A stretch of DNA of 64,000 bases from Vogesella aquatica (GCF_028548455.1 NZ_JAQQLF010000011.1:89968-153967); one strand, 5' to 3'. Counted from the stretch's first letter, positions 45,471-54,840 are shown. Program-made: numbers and translations. Notes: generated from the letters alone by a model not told the origin.

Positions 45471-46399
45471 CCATCGGCATTGATGCGCTTGATCAGCACG
45501 TTCAGCACAGCAACCGCTTCTTCGTTTTCAACCTGGCAGGTGCCGGCTGCCTCGTGGCCGCCGCCGCCGTACTCCAGCATCAAGGCACCAACATTGGTTT
45601 TGCTACTGCGATCCAGAATGGATTTTCCAGTGGCAAATACCGTGTTTTGCTTGTTCAGCCCCCACAATACGTGAATGGAAATATTGCACTGCGGGTACAT
45701 GGCGTAGATGGCAAAGCGGTTGATCGGGTGGATCAGGTCTTCCTCACGCAGGTCGAGCACTACCAGATTACCGTGCACCGTTGCGCAGCGTTCAATCTGC
45801 TCCCGTGCCTTGGCCTCGTGCTCGAAATACAGCTCAACCCGCTCTTTTACATCAGGCAAAGCCAGAATTTCTTCGATGGTGTGGTTACGGCAGTACTGGA
45901 TCAGGTCCATCATCAGCGCGTAGTTACTGATACGGAACTCGCGAAAGCGCCCCAGACCCGTGCGCGCATCCATCAAATAGTTCAGCAACACCCAGTCCCT
46001 GGGTGCCAGGATTTCGTCACGGCTGAATTGCGCGGCGTCAGCCTTGTCCACCGCCTCCATCATATCGTCGCTAATGCCGGTAAAACGCGCTTTGCCACCA
46101 TAGTAGTCATACACGACGCGGGCCGCAGATGGCGCATCCGGGTCGATCACATGGTTGGTGATTTCACCCGTGTTACGCAAAGTCTCGGAAAAATGGTGGT
46201 CGAACGCCAAGTAAGCGCCCGGCACATAAGGCAGGTTGGTGGTGATATCACGGCCGGTGATCTCCACCTTGCCGTCCTGCATATCTTTGGGGTGGACAAA
46301 CTTGATCTCGTCTATCAGGTCCAGCTCATTCAGCAGAACTGCACAGACCAAACCGTCAAAGTCACTGCGGGTTACCAAACGATACTTTTCATAGGCCAT
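45467..46399 (-). CDS. DHH-family phosphoesterase (exopolyphosphatase-like)
   Basis: The protein has 310 residues. The start M-A-Y-E-K-Y-R-L-V-T has GGAG about 7 bases upstream. Metal motifs: R-S-D-F-D-G (D13, D15), D-H-H (67-69), D-K-A-D and the DHHA1 glycine motif G-G-G-G-H-E-A-A-G. Relatives hydrolyse polyphosphate, nanoRNA or cyclic dinucleotide products; the exact substrate is not decided by these motifs. Confidence 0.88.
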   Translation of the reverse strand: MAYEKYRLVTRSDFDGLVCAVLLNELDLIDEIKFVHPKDMQDGKVEITGRDITTNLPYVPGAYLAFDHHFSETLRNTGEITNHVIDPDAPSAARVVYDYYGGKARFTGISDDMMEAVDKADAAQFSRDEILAPRDWVLLNYLMDARTGLGRFREFRISNYALMMDLIQYCRNHTIEEILALPDVKERVELYFEHEAKAREQIERCATVHGNLVVLDLREEDLIHPINRFAIYAMYPQCNISIHVLWGLNKQNTVFATGKSILDRSSKTNVGALMLEYGGGGHEAAGTCQVENEEAVAVLNVLIKRINADG

Positions 46400-46702
46400 A
46401 ATGGATCTCCAGCTTGAAGCCGTATTAATCAGGCGAACAGCCCATGATAGCGTGCCGGCTGCATTTTGCGCGCAGGAAATCGACCTATCCATAGCACTGC
46501 CACAGCCACCAGCACAAAATCTCCTTGTCATTCATTCACTTCGCAGCACCACGCGGTACGGCACAGATACGATAGCTGTAACCTAAATGATGCACACTTG
46601 GGCTGCAGCCTATGCAGCGACGACGATTGGCAGCAAATGAACGAAAAGCCTGCCCCTTTGTCACACTTGTTTTGCATTTGGCCTGCCCCCATAATCCTGC
46701 AC
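46400..46702. other. Divergent intergenic region upstream of yciB
   Basis: This 303-bp region has lower GC. TTGTTT (46667-46672) and CATAAT (46690-46695) at 17-base spacing are a candidate promoter, but transcription would begin at or next to the yciB ATG (46703), and no ribosome site is seen. An upstream in-frame ATG at 46637 could alternatively add 22 residues. Nothing else is recognised. Confidence 0.35.
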
Positions 46703-47236
46703 ATGAAATTTCTCTCCGACCTGTTCCCAGTCATTCTGTTCTTTGGCTGCTACTGGCTGACCAAGGACATGTTCCTGGCTACCGGCATCGCTATTGCTGC
46801 CACCACTATCATGGTGGCGCTGACCTGGCTTAAACACAAGAAAGTGGAAACCATGCAGTGGATCAGCCTGGGGCTGATCGTTGTCATGGGTGGTGCCACG
46901 CTCTTGCTGCACGACAAGCATTTCATCATGTGGAAGCCCACCGTGCTGTACTGGCTGATGGGTGGTGGCTTGCTGGTCGGCCAGTTTACCGGCCGCTTCG
47001 GCATGAAGAGTCTGATGGGCGGCCAATTGCAGCTGCCTGACGCAGTCTGGAAAAAGCTGAATCTGGCCTGGGCTGCTTTCTTTCTGGCATTAGGCGGCGT
47101 CAACCTGTTTGTTGCCTTTAACTTCAGCGAAGAAACCTGGGTGAGCTTCAAGCTGTTTGGCGGCTTCGGCCTGATGATTGCCTTTGTGATTGCCCAAAGC
47201 TTGTACCTGTCGAAATATATTGAGGAGACACCTTGA
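46703..47236 (+). CDS. yciB: Inner-membrane septation protein YciB (IspZ)
   Basis: The protein has 177 residues and five membrane helices. The start [14 protein letters not shown], the middle K-P-T-V-L-Y-W-L-M and N-L-A-W-A-A-F-F, and the end [11 protein letters not shown] are family hallmarks. It affects envelope integrity and cell division, interacting with elongation and division complexes in enterics. It is first gene of a five-gene operon. Confidence 0.94.
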   Translation: MKFLSDLFPVILFFGCYWLTKDMFLATGIAIAATTIMVALTWLKHKKVETMQWISLGLIVVMGGATLLLHDKHFIMWKPTVLYWLMGGGLLVGQFTGRFGMKSLMGGQLQLPDAVWKKLNLAWAAFFLALGGVNLFVAFNFSEETWVSFKLFGGFGLMIAFVIAQSLYLSKYIEETP

Positions 47237-47538
47237 TGCTGTACGCCATTACCGGCCAGGACGTTGCCGACTCGCTGGCACAACGCCTGGCTGCGCGCCC
47301 GGCCCATCTGGAACGCCTGCAAGCACTACAGGCTGAAGGCAGGCTGATACTGGCCGGCCCTTTCCCGGCCGTCGACAGCAACGACCCTGGCGCCGCAGGC
47401 TTCAGTGGCAGCCTCATCGTAGCCGAGTTTGCCAGCCTGCAGGCAGCACAAAGCTGGGCAGAAGCCGACCCGTACGTTGCCGCGGGCGTCTATGCCTCGG
47501 TTAGTGTCAAGCCGTTCCGCAAAGTACTGCCGGCATGA
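47236..47538 (+). CDS. YciI-family protein
   Basis: The protein has 100 residues in a dimeric alpha-beta ferredoxin-like fold. R-P-A-H-L-E-R-L and G-R-L-I-L-A-G-P-F, with the His and Asp (D-P-Y-V-A-A-G-V) that form the proposed active site, are present. Biochemical function is unknown in the family. The ATG overlaps the yciB stop (TGATG) behind GAGGAG; it is conserved next to yciB and bolA in many proteobacteria. Confidence 0.92.
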   Translation: MLYAITGQDVADSLAQRLAARPAHLERLQALQAEGRLILAGPFPAVDSNDPGAAGFSGSLIVAEFASLQAAQSWAEADPYVAAGVYASVSVKPFRKVLPA

Positions 47539-47795
47539 GCATCATCAACACCATGCAAACCCGGCTTGCCGTATTGGCACCAAGCCACCTGGATATCCAG
47601 GACGACAGCGCAGCGCACGCCGGCCACGCCGGTGCCAGCTCGGGCGGGCACTACGACCTGCTGATCGTATCGGCCGCTTTCAACGGCAAGAATCGTGTAC
47701 AGCGCCAACGCCTGGTTTACCAGGCACTGGGCGACCTGATGCAAAACGGCATCCACGCCCTAGCCATGCGCACCCTTACCCCAGAAGAACTCTGA
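47535..47795 (+). CDS. BolA-family protein
   Basis: The protein has 86 residues. H-A-G-H-A-G and V-S-A-A-F and the [11 protein letters not shown] helix are family features. BolA proteins pair with monothiol glutaredoxins in iron-sulfur trafficking and also affect morphology. It overlaps yciI by ATGA. Confidence 0.94.
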   Translation: MSIINTMQTRLAVLAPSHLDIQDDSAAHAGHAGASSGGHYDLLIVSAAFNGKNRVQRQRLVYQALGDLMQNGIHALAMRTLTPEEL

Positions 47796-47796
47796 C

Positions 47797-48588
47797 ATGA
47801 CCACACTGAATAAAGCGCTGAGCATCAGCCTGCTCTGCTTCGCGGCCAACCTTGCCACGGCAGCCCCTATTGCCACCGTCAACGGCACCGTCATCGACCA
47901 GACCGTACTGGACCGGGCCGTGGGCCAGATCATCAACGCCAATGCCGGCCGGGTACAAGACAGCCCTGCGCTGCGCGAAGACGTGCGCCAGCGCCTGATC
48001 AACCGCGAGCTGGTGCTGCAAGCCGCCACCAAGTCGGGCCTGGATAAAAACCCGGAGTTTCTTACCCGCCTGGATGAGGCCCGCAACGATCTGCTACAGC
48101 AGGCGTTCTTTGACGCGGCCAGCAAGAACCACCCGGTGAGCGATGCCGACATCAAGGCTGAATACGACCGCTACGCCAGCCAGTTCAAAGACGCCAAAGA
48201 GGTTCAGGTACGCCAGATCATCCTGGCGGACGAAACTGCGGCCAACAAAGCCATCGCCGCACTGAAGAAAGGCGCCAAGTTCGACCAGATGGCCAAGGCT
48301 CAATCACTGGACACCGCCAGCAAAGAACGCGGCGGCGACCTGGGCTGGGGCAACCTGGCCGCCATGGAGCCACCCCTGGCCGAAGCACTGAAAGCCATTG
48401 GCAAGGGCCAGATCAGCGCCAAACCACTGCAATCGCAAATGGGCTGGCACATTTTCAAAGTAGAAGACATCCGCAATGCCCAGCCGCTGCCATTTGACAG
48501 CATCAAGGCACGCATTGGCCAGGACCTGCAGGAAAAAGCCGTCCGCGACGCTGTACTCGAGCTGCGCCAGAAGGCCAACATCCAATAA
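47797..48588 (+). CDS. Periplasmic parvulin-type peptidyl-prolyl isomerase (first copy)
   Basis: The protein has 263 residues. A signal peptide covers 1-22 (A-T-A-A). The N-terminal chaperone helices include V-N-G-T-V-I-D. The rotamase domain (about 135-225) contains V-R-Q-I-I-L-A, F-D-Q-M-A-K, G-G-D-L-G-W-G and G-W-H-I-F-K-V. It assists folding of exported proteins, like PrsA/SurA/PpiD relatives. Tandem with the next gene. Confidence 0.92.
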   Translation: MTTLNKALSISLLCFAANLATAAPIATVNGTVIDQTVLDRAVGQIINANAGRVQDSPALREDVRQRLINRELVLQAATKSGLDKNPEFLTRLDEARNDLLQQAFFDAASKNHPVSDADIKAEYDRYASQFKDAKEVQVRQIILADETAANKAIAALKKGAKFDQMAKAQSLDTASKERGGDLGWGNLAAMEPPLAEALKAIGKGQISAKPLQSQMGWHIFKVEDIRNAQPLPFDSIKARIGQDLQEKAVRDAVLELRQKANIQ

Positions 48589-48606
48589 CCCGAACGGAAC
48601 AGAACG

Positions 48607-49389
48607 ATGAATACTCGCTTCAAGCACTCCCTGATTGCTGCCACCCTGCTGCTCGCCGGCTCTGCCGCCATGGCAGCCCCATCTGTCAACGGCGTAGCCA
48701 TCAGCCAACAACGCATCGATGCTATCGCCCGCATGATGGAAGCCCAGGGCCAGCCTGCCAACCCGCAGATGAAAGAGATGATCACCGACCAGCTGATCAC
48801 TGCCGAGATTCTGCGCCAGGAAGCCGTGAAAAAAGGCATGGATAAATCTGCCGATTTCCAGGCCGAGATGGAAAATGCCCAAGCCATGGCACTGGCAAAC
48901 CGCTTCATCAAGGAGCACGTACGCACCAACCCGATTACTGACGCCCAGATCAAGGCCGAGTACGACAAGGTTAAAGCCGAGTTCCCCGAGAAGAAAAGCT
49001 ACCGCGCCCGCCATATTCTGGTAAAAACCGAAGCCGAAGCCCAGGCAGTATTGTCTGCCCTGAAAAAAGGCAAACCGTTTGACCAGCTGGCCAAAGAAAA
49101 ATCGATCGACCCGGGCAGCAAGGTAAACGGCGGCGATCTGGGCTGGAATGAGCCTGCCACTTTCGTGGCCCCATTCTCCGAAGCCATGATCAAACTGGCC
49201 AAAGGCCAAGTGAGCGCCACACCAGTGAAAACCCAGTTTGGCTTTCACATCATCAAGCTGGATGACGTGAAGGTAGAAGCCGCACCGCCGGTGGATGCAC
49301 TACGCCCGCAACTGGAACAACGCATCCAGTCCCAGCGCATCGAAGCGCTGATCAAGGACCTGAAGGCCAAGGCCAAGGTACAACAGTAA
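48607..49389 (+). CDS. Periplasmic parvulin-type peptidyl-prolyl isomerase (second copy)
   Basis: The protein has 260 residues and is a paralogue of the preceding gene. The signal peptide is 1-23 (A-M-A-A). V-N-G-V-A-I-S-Q-Q-R-I-D is followed by helices; the rotamase domain has R-A-R-H-I-L-V, F-D-Q-L-A-K, G-G-D-L-G-W-N, F-G-F-H-I-I-K-L. The canonical histidine in A-R-H-I-L is present here but replaced in the first copy (V-R-Q-I-I), so the two may differ in activity. Confidence 0.93.
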   Translation: MNTRFKHSLIAATLLLAGSAAMAAPSVNGVAISQQRIDAIARMMEAQGQPANPQMKEMITDQLITAEILRQEAVKKGMDKSADFQAEMENAQAMALANRFIKEHVRTNPITDAQIKAEYDKVKAEFPEKKSYRARHILVKTEAEAQAVLSALKKGKPFDQLAKEKSIDPGSKVNGGDLGWNEPATFVAPFSEAMIKLAKGQVSATPVKTQFGFHIIKLDDVKVEAAPPVDALRPQLEQRIQSQRIEALIKDLKAKAKVQQ

Positions 49390-49421
49390 GCCACAGGGCC
49401 GTACTAGCGGCCATGCGAAAC

Positions 49422-49452
49422 AAAAAAGCCAGCGCGAACGCTGGCTTTTTTA
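49422..49452. terminator. Bidirectional terminator after the parvulin operon
   Basis: AAAAAAGCCAGCG and CGCTGGCTTTTTT form a perfect stem with a 4-base loop, and T/A runs on both sides serve both convergent genes. Confidence 0.92.
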
Positions 49453-49466
49453 TTGACTGACAGGTG

Positions 49467-50246
49467 TCAGTCGTCGTCTTGCCATGAAGGCGGGCGCTTC
49501 TCCAGAAACGCAGCCACGCCCTCGCGCTGCTCATCACCGCCGACCAACTCCAGGAGTGCCGCCTTCTCCAGCAGCAGCTGCCGCTCCAGAGTGTTGTGCG
49601 CACTTACTTCAATCAGGCGACGCGCCGCCAGAACGGCACTGCGAGACTGATTGGCTACCTTTCCTGCCAGGCTAACGGCCACGATTTTTGCCAGCCCGGC
49701 ATCCACGACCTCTTCGGCCAAGCCGATCCTGAGTGCCGTATCGGCATTCACCAGCTCGCCCCCCAGAATGATGCGCTTGGCCCAGGGCACCCCCACACGC
49801 TCGGTCAACGCCTTGCTCCCGCCCGCCCCGGGAATCAGGCCCACCGAGGCTTCCGGCAAACCCAGCTTGGCCCCACGCTCGATCACAATGCAATCACAAG
49901 CCAGCGCACACTCCAGCCCACCGCCCAGCGCAAAACCATTCACCGCAGCAACAGTAACACCCCGGAACTGACGCACACTATTGAAGGCTGCAGCAAAGGC
50001 GTCAATCAGGCGGGCTGCCGAATCACGGTCCGCATCGGCAAACAGCCCCAAATCGGCACCTGCCGAGAAGAAGCGCTCGCCAGCACCGGTCAGCACGACA
50101 CTACGCACCCCGGGGTCGGCGTCCAACGCCTCCATTGCCAAGGTAAGTGCCTTCAACGACTCCAGCGTCCAGGCATTGGCTGGTGGGTTGTTGATGGTAA
50201 CAATGGCCGACTGACCCAATCGTTCAACCACAATATACTTGCTCAT
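49467..50246 (-). CDS. Enoyl-CoA hydratase/isomerase family protein
   Basis: The protein has 259 residues in the crotonase fold. The oxyanion-hole segments are F-F-S-A-G-A-D-L and N-G-F-A-L-G-G-G-L-E, and both catalytic glutamates appear (in G-G-G-L-E-C and L-P-E-A-S-V-G-L). That combination fits hydration of 2-enoyl-CoA in fatty acid or amino acid breakdown. It stands alone, with no other beta-oxidation gene nearby. Confidence 0.92.
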   Translation of the reverse strand: MSKYIVVERLGQSAIVTINNPPANAWTLESLKALTLAMEALDADPGVRSVVLTGAGERFFSAGADLGLFADADRDSAARLIDAFAAAFNSVRQFRGVTVAAVNGFALGGGLECALACDCIVIERGAKLGLPEASVGLIPGAGGSKALTERVGVPWAKRIILGGELVNADTALRIGLAEEVVDAGLAKIVAVSLAGKVANQSRSAVLAARRLIEVSAHNTLERQLLLEKAALLELVGGDEQREGVAAFLEKRPPSWQDDD

Positions 50247-50502
50247 TCGTTACCTCCCCACCTGTGCTACACGGCTATTCGACTTTTCCACCGTGCCTGT
50301 ACGTCTAGACATTGAAACCACCCCATTCACGGAAAGGCGACCATTTTGTGACGAAATGTCGATATTTTCTAGTACTAAAAATGGACTATCACCATGATTT
50401 TTCAAGTATTTCCAACTAGATAACACCAATGTCATTAATAGTCACTTGAAATAAACCATAGTCGTATTTAGTCAAAAAAATAGCAGTTTTCATGAATATC
50501 AC

Positions 50503-50511
50503 TGCTACAAT
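50503..50511 (+). promoter_or_regulatory. Extended -10 element of the TauE-like gene
   Basis: TGCTACAAT is an extended -10 (TGn plus TACAAT), 33 bases before the start codon at 50544. The 297-bp region 50247-50543 is AT-rich and otherwise shows no gene; no clear -35 is present. Confidence 0.4.
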
Positions 50512-50543
50512 CTTTTTTTAGTTTTAGAACTGTTTTCAACGAA

Positions 50544-51206
50544 ATGCTGGAAATCAGCCTGCTTTCCCTCTTCATTACCGGCCTGCTGGGCGGCGTGCAC
50601 TGCCTGGGCATGTGCGGCGGCATTGTCACGGCCATCTCCGTTAGCGGCACTGGCCAGAAACCGCTATTGCAAGTGGGCTACAACCTGGGGCGGCTTGCCA
50701 GCTATACGCTGATGGGCGCGCTGCTCGGCGGCCTGAGTGAATGGGGTATGGCACAAGCCAGCTATCGCCCGTTGCAAGTCGGCCTGTTTGCCCTGGCAAA
50801 CGTTCTGCTGGTCTTGCTCGGCCTGTACCTGGCAGGCTTTTCAGCCATGGTTGGCCGCATAGAGAAGCTGGGGTCGCCACTGTGGCAGCATTTGCAGCCG
50901 CTAGCGCGGCGTTTTCTGCCGGTACGCCACCCTTGGCACAGCATCATGGTAGGGGCCATCTGGGGCTGGGTACCCTGCGGTCTCGTGTACACCGCCAGCC
51001 TGGCGGCGCTAGCCACGCAATCGGCTAGCGGCGGCGCCCTGGCCATGCTGAGTTTCGGCCTGGGCACCCTACCCAACCTGCTACTGATGGGTGCTTTTGC
51101 CGCAAAGCTGCAGCAGCTAAAGCAAAAACGGCCAGTCCGGCTATTTGCCGGGCTGACCGTCTGCGCTATCGGGTTATGGCACCTAGCCAACCTGATTATT
51201 TCATAG
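50544..51206 (+). CDS. Sulfite exporter TauE/SafE-like membrane protein (DsbD_2 type)
   Basis: The protein has 220 residues and six helices. The first helix carries G-G-V-H-C-L-G-M-C-G-G, the metal- or thiol-binding signature of the cytochrome-biogenesis/UreH-like subgroup; G-W-V-P-C-G-L-V-Y matches its second half. Proteins of this type often accompany ccoGHIS and copper-handling genes, but here it is 32 kb from ccoIS. The transported species (copper or sulfur compound) is uncertain. Confidence 0.88.
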   Translation: MLEISLLSLFITGLLGGVHCLGMCGGIVTAISVSGTGQKPLLQVGYNLGRLASYTLMGALLGGLSEWGMAQASYRPLQVGLFALANVLLVLLGLYLAGFSAMVGRIEKLGSPLWQHLQPLARRFLPVRHPWHSIMVGAIWGWVPCGLVYTASLAALATQSASGGALAMLSFGLGTLPNLLLMGAFAAKLQQLKQKRPVRLFAGLTVCAIGLWHLANLIIS

Positions 51207-52092
51207 CAGCAACCAAAGCACCGACATTGGTCTTGAACAGCTGCACATACGTGGCCGCATCGGGTGCAGCCGACAGGGCATCGGAGTACAACTTGCCCCC
51301 TACTTTCACACCTGCCTCGCGGCTGAGCTGATCCAGCAGGCGGCGATCCGCCATGTTCTCGAAGAACACGGCACTTACCTTTTCCTTGCGCACCTGGCGA
51401 ATCAGGGCAGCCACACCTTTGGCCGAGGCCTCGGCATCGGTGCTGACACCTTGCGGCGCCATGAAGCGCAGCTTGTAGCGCGCAGCCAGATAGGCAAAAG
51501 CGTCGTGCGAGGTCAGCACTTTGCGGCGCTCAGCCGGAATGGCAGCGAAGCTCTTTGCGGCCCAGCCATCCAGCTCCAGCAGCTGTGCTTTGTAAGCTTG
51601 CGCGCGCTGGCGATAGTAAGCAGCACCTTCCGGGTCGGCCTTGGCAAAACCGGCGGCCATTGCCTCGGCATACAGCGCAACGTTCTGCGGGTTATGCCAC
51701 GCATGCGGATCTTGCTTGCCGTGATCGTGATCGTGGCCATGATGATCGTCGTGCTCCTCATGCTCGGCCATCGCCAGCGGCTTTACCTTGGCTGCCGCGG
51801 TTACCGTCAGCCCCTTGAACGCAGCAGATTTGCTCAAGCGTGCCAACCAGCCCTCAAAACCCAGACCATTCACCACAAATACCTTGGCTGCGGCCAACTT
51901 GCGCACATCGGCCGGCGATGGCTGAAATACGTGCGCATCCTGATCGGGCGCCACCAGCGACACGACATCCACCCGCTCACCGCCCACCTCGCGCGCCACA
52001 TCGGCCACGATACTGAAACTGGCAACGACGGGCAGTTTGGCGCACGCCAGCAAGGGGGTCATCGCCAGGGTGATGGCAAATAGTTTACGCAT
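51196..52092 (-). CDS. znuA: Zinc ABC transporter periplasmic binding protein
   Basis: The protein has 298 residues. The start M-R-K-L-F-A-I-T-L has AGGA 8 bases upstream; a much longer open frame exists but runs through the permease gene. The signal peptide is about 1-19. It is a cluster A-I binding protein with metal histidines (D-A-H-V-F, H-A-W-H-N-P, D-A-F-A-Y). The His/Asp-rich loop at about 117-140 (H-D-D-H-H-G-H-D-H-D-H) is typical of zinc rather than manganese proteins. It is the last gene of the operon that starts with zur. Confidence 0.93.
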   Translation of the reverse strand: MRKLFAITLAMTPLLACAKLPVVASFSIVADVAREVGGERVDVVSLVAPDQDAHVFQPSPADVRKLAAAKVFVVNGLGFEGWLARLSKSAAFKGLTVTAAAKVKPLAMAEHEEHDDHHGHDHDHGKQDPHAWHNPQNVALYAEAMAAGFAKADPEGAAYYRQRAQAYKAQLLELDGWAAKSFAAIPAERRKVLTSHDAFAYLAARYKLRFMAPQGVSTDAEASAKGVAALIRQVRKEKVSAVFFENMADRRLLDQLSREAGVKVGGKLYSDALSAAPDAATYVQLFKTNVGALVAAMK

Positions 52093-52100
52093 GACTGTTC

Positions 52101-52976
52101 CTAATTGGTGAAATGACGGGCACGCACCAGTCGTGGCAGTAAACCACCCTGGGGTGCAAACAAAAGCGATAGCAGGTAGACCAGCCCCGCCAGCAGAATG
52201 ATGGCCGGCCCCGATGGCAGCTCGTAGTGGTAAGACAGCAGCAGGCCGCCCACGCCAGACAAGGCGGCGATGGCAAACGAGGTCAGCAACATGCCACCAA
52301 CCGAGGCAGCCCATAGCCGCGAGGCAATGGCGGGCAGCATCATCAGCCCCACCGACATCAGTGTGCCCAGCGCCTGAAAACCGGCAACCAGATTCAGTAC
52401 CACCAATAGCAGGAACAGCAGGTGCCACACACCGCCGCGGGCACCAATCGCCCGCATGAACACCGGGTCCAGGCTTTCCAGCAGCAAGGGCCGGTAGATA
52501 ACGGCCAGCACCAGCAAGGTAAATGTTGCCACGCCAGCGACCAATAGCAGCGCGGCATCGTCCACGGCCAGCACAGAGCCGAACAGCAGGTGCATCAGGT
52601 CGACATTGCTGCCGGATTTCGAGACCAGCAGCACGCCCAGAGACAACGACAGCAAATAGAATGCCGCAAAGCTGGCATCTTCTTTTACCTCGGTATAGCG
52701 CGTGGCCAGACCCGCCAGTATCGCCACCAGCACACCTGCCACGAAACCGCCCAGGCTCATGGCCGGCAGGCTGAGCCCGGCCAGCAAGTACGCCACCGCA
52801 GCCCCGGGCAACACGGCATGACTCATGGCATCACCCATCAGACTCATGCGGCGCATCACCAGGAAAAGACCTACCGGCGCACTGCCCAGCGCCAGCGCCA
52901 GGCAGCCCACCAGCGCACGGCGCATGAAGGCAAAATCGGCAAAGGGGGAAATCAGCATGTCTTGTATCCAGCTCAT
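52101..52976 (-). CDS. znuB: Zinc ABC transporter permease
   Basis: The protein has 291 residues and eight or nine helices of the ABC-3 family. The start M-S-W-I-Q-D-M-L overlaps the ATPase stop by 4 bases. L-M-G-D-A-M-S-H-A-V-L-P-G is the cytoplasmic coupling segment. It lies 8 bases before znuA. By family alone it could move Mn or Zn; the His-rich partner and Zur-like repressor favour Zn. Confidence 0.92.
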   Translation of the reverse strand: MSWIQDMLISPFADFAFMRRALVGCLALALGSAPVGLFLVMRRMSLMGDAMSHAVLPGAAVAYLLAGLSLPAMSLGGFVAGVLVAILAGLATRYTEVKEDASFAAFYLLSLSLGVLLVSKSGSNVDLMHLLFGSVLAVDDAALLLVAGVATFTLLVLAVIYRPLLLESLDPVFMRAIGARGGVWHLLFLLLVVLNLVAGFQALGTLMSVGLMMLPAIASRLWAASVGGMLLTSFAIAALSGVGGLLLSYHYELPSGPAIILLAGLVYLLSLLFAPQGGLLPRLVRARHFTN

Positions 52977-53716
52977 TACGCCCCCTCCCCGTCTACCTGG
53001 CAAAGTGGTGCCCTGGCCAGCCAGTGCGCTGCCGTTTCACTGGCCTGGCGCAAGCGCTCTTGCGTAAGCACACTGGCGGTATCGCCCCAGGCGATGACCT
53101 CGCGCGCCATCAGCAATGTCTGGGGAAAGTGGCTGTGCACCTGGGCCATATCGTGCAGCACGGCAATGACCGTGCGCCCTTCCTTCTGCCAGCGCGCCAC
53201 CAGCTGCAACAAGTCTTGCGTGGTACGGGCATCCACCGCATTGAATGGCTCGTCCAGCATGATCAGCCGTGCATCCTGCACCAGGATCCGGGCAAACAGC
53301 ACACGCTGGAATTGCCCGCTAGACAAGGCAGACACCGGCCGCGTCGCAAAATCTTCCAGACCGACCGACACCAGGGCATTCCAGCTCGCCTCGTCATGAT
53401 GGCGGCCAACCTTGCCAAACAAGCCACTCTGACGCCAGTGGCCGCTACTGACCAGGTCGATGACCGAAACAGGCAGCGAGCGGTCGATCTCGGATTGCTG
53501 CGGCAGGTACGCCAGATCACGCCGGCTAATGCCGTTGAATGTCACCTGGCCGCTATCGGGCTTCAACGCACCCATGATGGTTTTCAGCAGTGTGCTTTTA
53601 CCAGCACCATTCGGACCAAAAATGGCGGTAGCGGTAGCAGCGGCAAAATGGCCGCTGACATGGTGAACCGCCGGGTGGCGCTGATAGGAAACGGTCAGGT
53701 TATCCAGCGCTATCAT
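52976..53716 (-). CDS. znuC: Zinc ABC transporter ATPase
   Basis: The protein has 246 residues. The start M-I-A-L-D-N-L-T-V has GGGGAGG 2 bases upstream. Walker A is G-P-N-G-A-G-K-S-T, the signature is L-S-S-G-Q-F-Q-R (canonical second G replaced by S), and Walker B ends L-I-M-L-D-E-P-F. It energises the permease and overlaps the upstream His-rich gene by 4 bases. Confidence 0.92.
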   Translation of the reverse strand: MIALDNLTVSYQRHPAVHHVSGHFAAATATAIFGPNGAGKSTLLKTIMGALKPDSGQVTFNGISRRDLAYLPQQSEIDRSLPVSVIDLVSSGHWRQSGLFGKVGRHHDEASWNALVSVGLEDFATRPVSALSSGQFQRVLFARILVQDARLIMLDEPFNAVDARTTQDLLQLVARWQKEGRTVIAVLHDMAQVHSHFPQTLLMAREVIAWGDTASVLTQERLRQASETAAHWLARAPLCQVDGEGA

Positions 53717-53901
53717 GCCTCCCCTCCCCGCGCCCAGATAACCAGCAGCCAAAGCAGGCATAGTGGTACGGCAGCCAGCAGCAGGCGCTGCTGTGCAGAC
53801 ATGGCCAGCAAACGCCAGCGCGGCAGGTGGTTTTCCTCACCAGCGCCGTGCGGATGCGGGTGCGAATGGGCATGGTGGGTGTGATTATGTTGATGGGGCA
53901 T
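53713..53901 (-). CDS. His-rich single-pass membrane peptide in the zinc operon
   Basis: The protein has 62 residues. The N-terminal 18 residues contain nine histidines alternating with P, N, S and T, a strong metal-binding segment. One transmembrane helix spans about 38-57. It begins 12 bases after the COG0523 GTPase gene and overlaps the ABC ATPase gene by 4. I do not know a named family. The position and composition suggest a zinc buffer, chaperone or transporter accessory. Confidence 0.75.
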   Translation of the reverse strand: MPHQHNHTHHAHSHPHPHGAGEENHLPRWRLLAMSAQQRLLLAAVPLCLLWLLVIWARGGEA

Positions 53902-53913
53902 GCAATACGATCT

Positions 53914-54840
53914 TTATTGTTTTGGCAAAACACAAGCCTGCAGCGCCGCCTCGACGCGGGCCACATCGATCTGGCCGGCAATCAGCTCAAAGCGGTTATC
54001 CCGACGCCATGCCACCTGATTGGCCGCCCAGCGCCCCTCTGTCCAGTTCAGCCACAGCCAGGTATCCAGCACACGGAACACACCTTTGGCGCGCACCAGA
54101 CCCGATACCATATCGGGCAAGGCGTCAAAGAAAGCTGTCAGCGCCTCACCGGAAAACTCGGTATCCGGCGGCAAAGTCCAGCCCTGTGACTGCCAGCCAG
54201 CCTGTTCATCGCCTTTTACGGCCGGGCGATAGCGTGATTTGGGCTGGACTGCCGCATCCAGCCAGGCAGGGTTGGCCGCACCTTCCTGTATTTCCGCTAT
54301 CAGTGACTTGGGCGGAAACAAGCCCGCGGCTTTCTGGCGGTACGCTTCCAGCGTATCGGCATCGCACAGGTCGGCCTTGGTAGCCAGCAACACATCGGCA
54401 ATCATCACCTGGTCGCGGTACAAGGGCTGGCGGAAATAGTCGTTATTGGCGAACTGGCGCGGGTCGACCAGCGTCATCACGGCACCGACCTCCAGCGCAT
54501 TACCCAAAGGCTCCGCACGCAGCTCGTCGATCAGACCGGCAGCATGCGCCAGGCCACTGGCCTCGATGATCAGCCGGTCCGGCCGTTCGCGGCGCACCAG
54601 GTTAGCCACCGTCACCGTCATTTGCGGGCCGGCCACGCAGCACAGGCAACCGCCGGCAATCTCGGCCACCGGCAACTCACCATTGTCCAGCACGGCACCA
54701 TCAATGCCGATCTCGCCAAACTCATTAACGATGATGGCCCACTTTTCATGAGCCGGGCGGTGGGCAATCATGTGGCGCAACGCCGTTGTCTTGCCCACCC
54801 CCAGAAAGCCGGTCAGCACATTGACCAATGTCTTTTTCAT
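53914..54840 (-). CDS. COG0523 (CobW/ZigA-type) G3E GTPase metallochaperone
   Basis: The protein has 308 residues. AAGGAG lies 8 bases before M-K-K-T-L-V-N-V-L-T. Walker A is G-F-L-G-V-G-K-T-T, the metal motif is G-G-C-L-C-C, and the guanine specificity region is T-K-A-D. Zur-linked members insert zinc into client proteins during zinc starvation. It overlaps zur by 4 bases, which supports a zinc role rather than cobalamin. Confidence 0.93.
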   Translation of the reverse strand: MKKTLVNVLTGFLGVGKTTALRHMIAHRPAHEKWAIIVNEFGEIGIDGAVLDNGELPVAEIAGGCLCCVAGPQMTVTVANLVRRERPDRLIIEASGLAHAAGLIDELRAEPLGNALEVGAVMTLVDPRQFANNDYFRQPLYRDQVMIADVLLATKADLCDADTLEAYRQKAAGLFPPKSLIAEIQEGAANPAWLDAAVQPKSRYRPAVKGDEQAGWQSQGWTLPPDTEFSGEALTAFFDALPDMVSGLVRAKGVFRVLDTWLWLNWTEGRWAANQVAWRRDNRFELIAGQIDVARVEAALQACVLPKQ

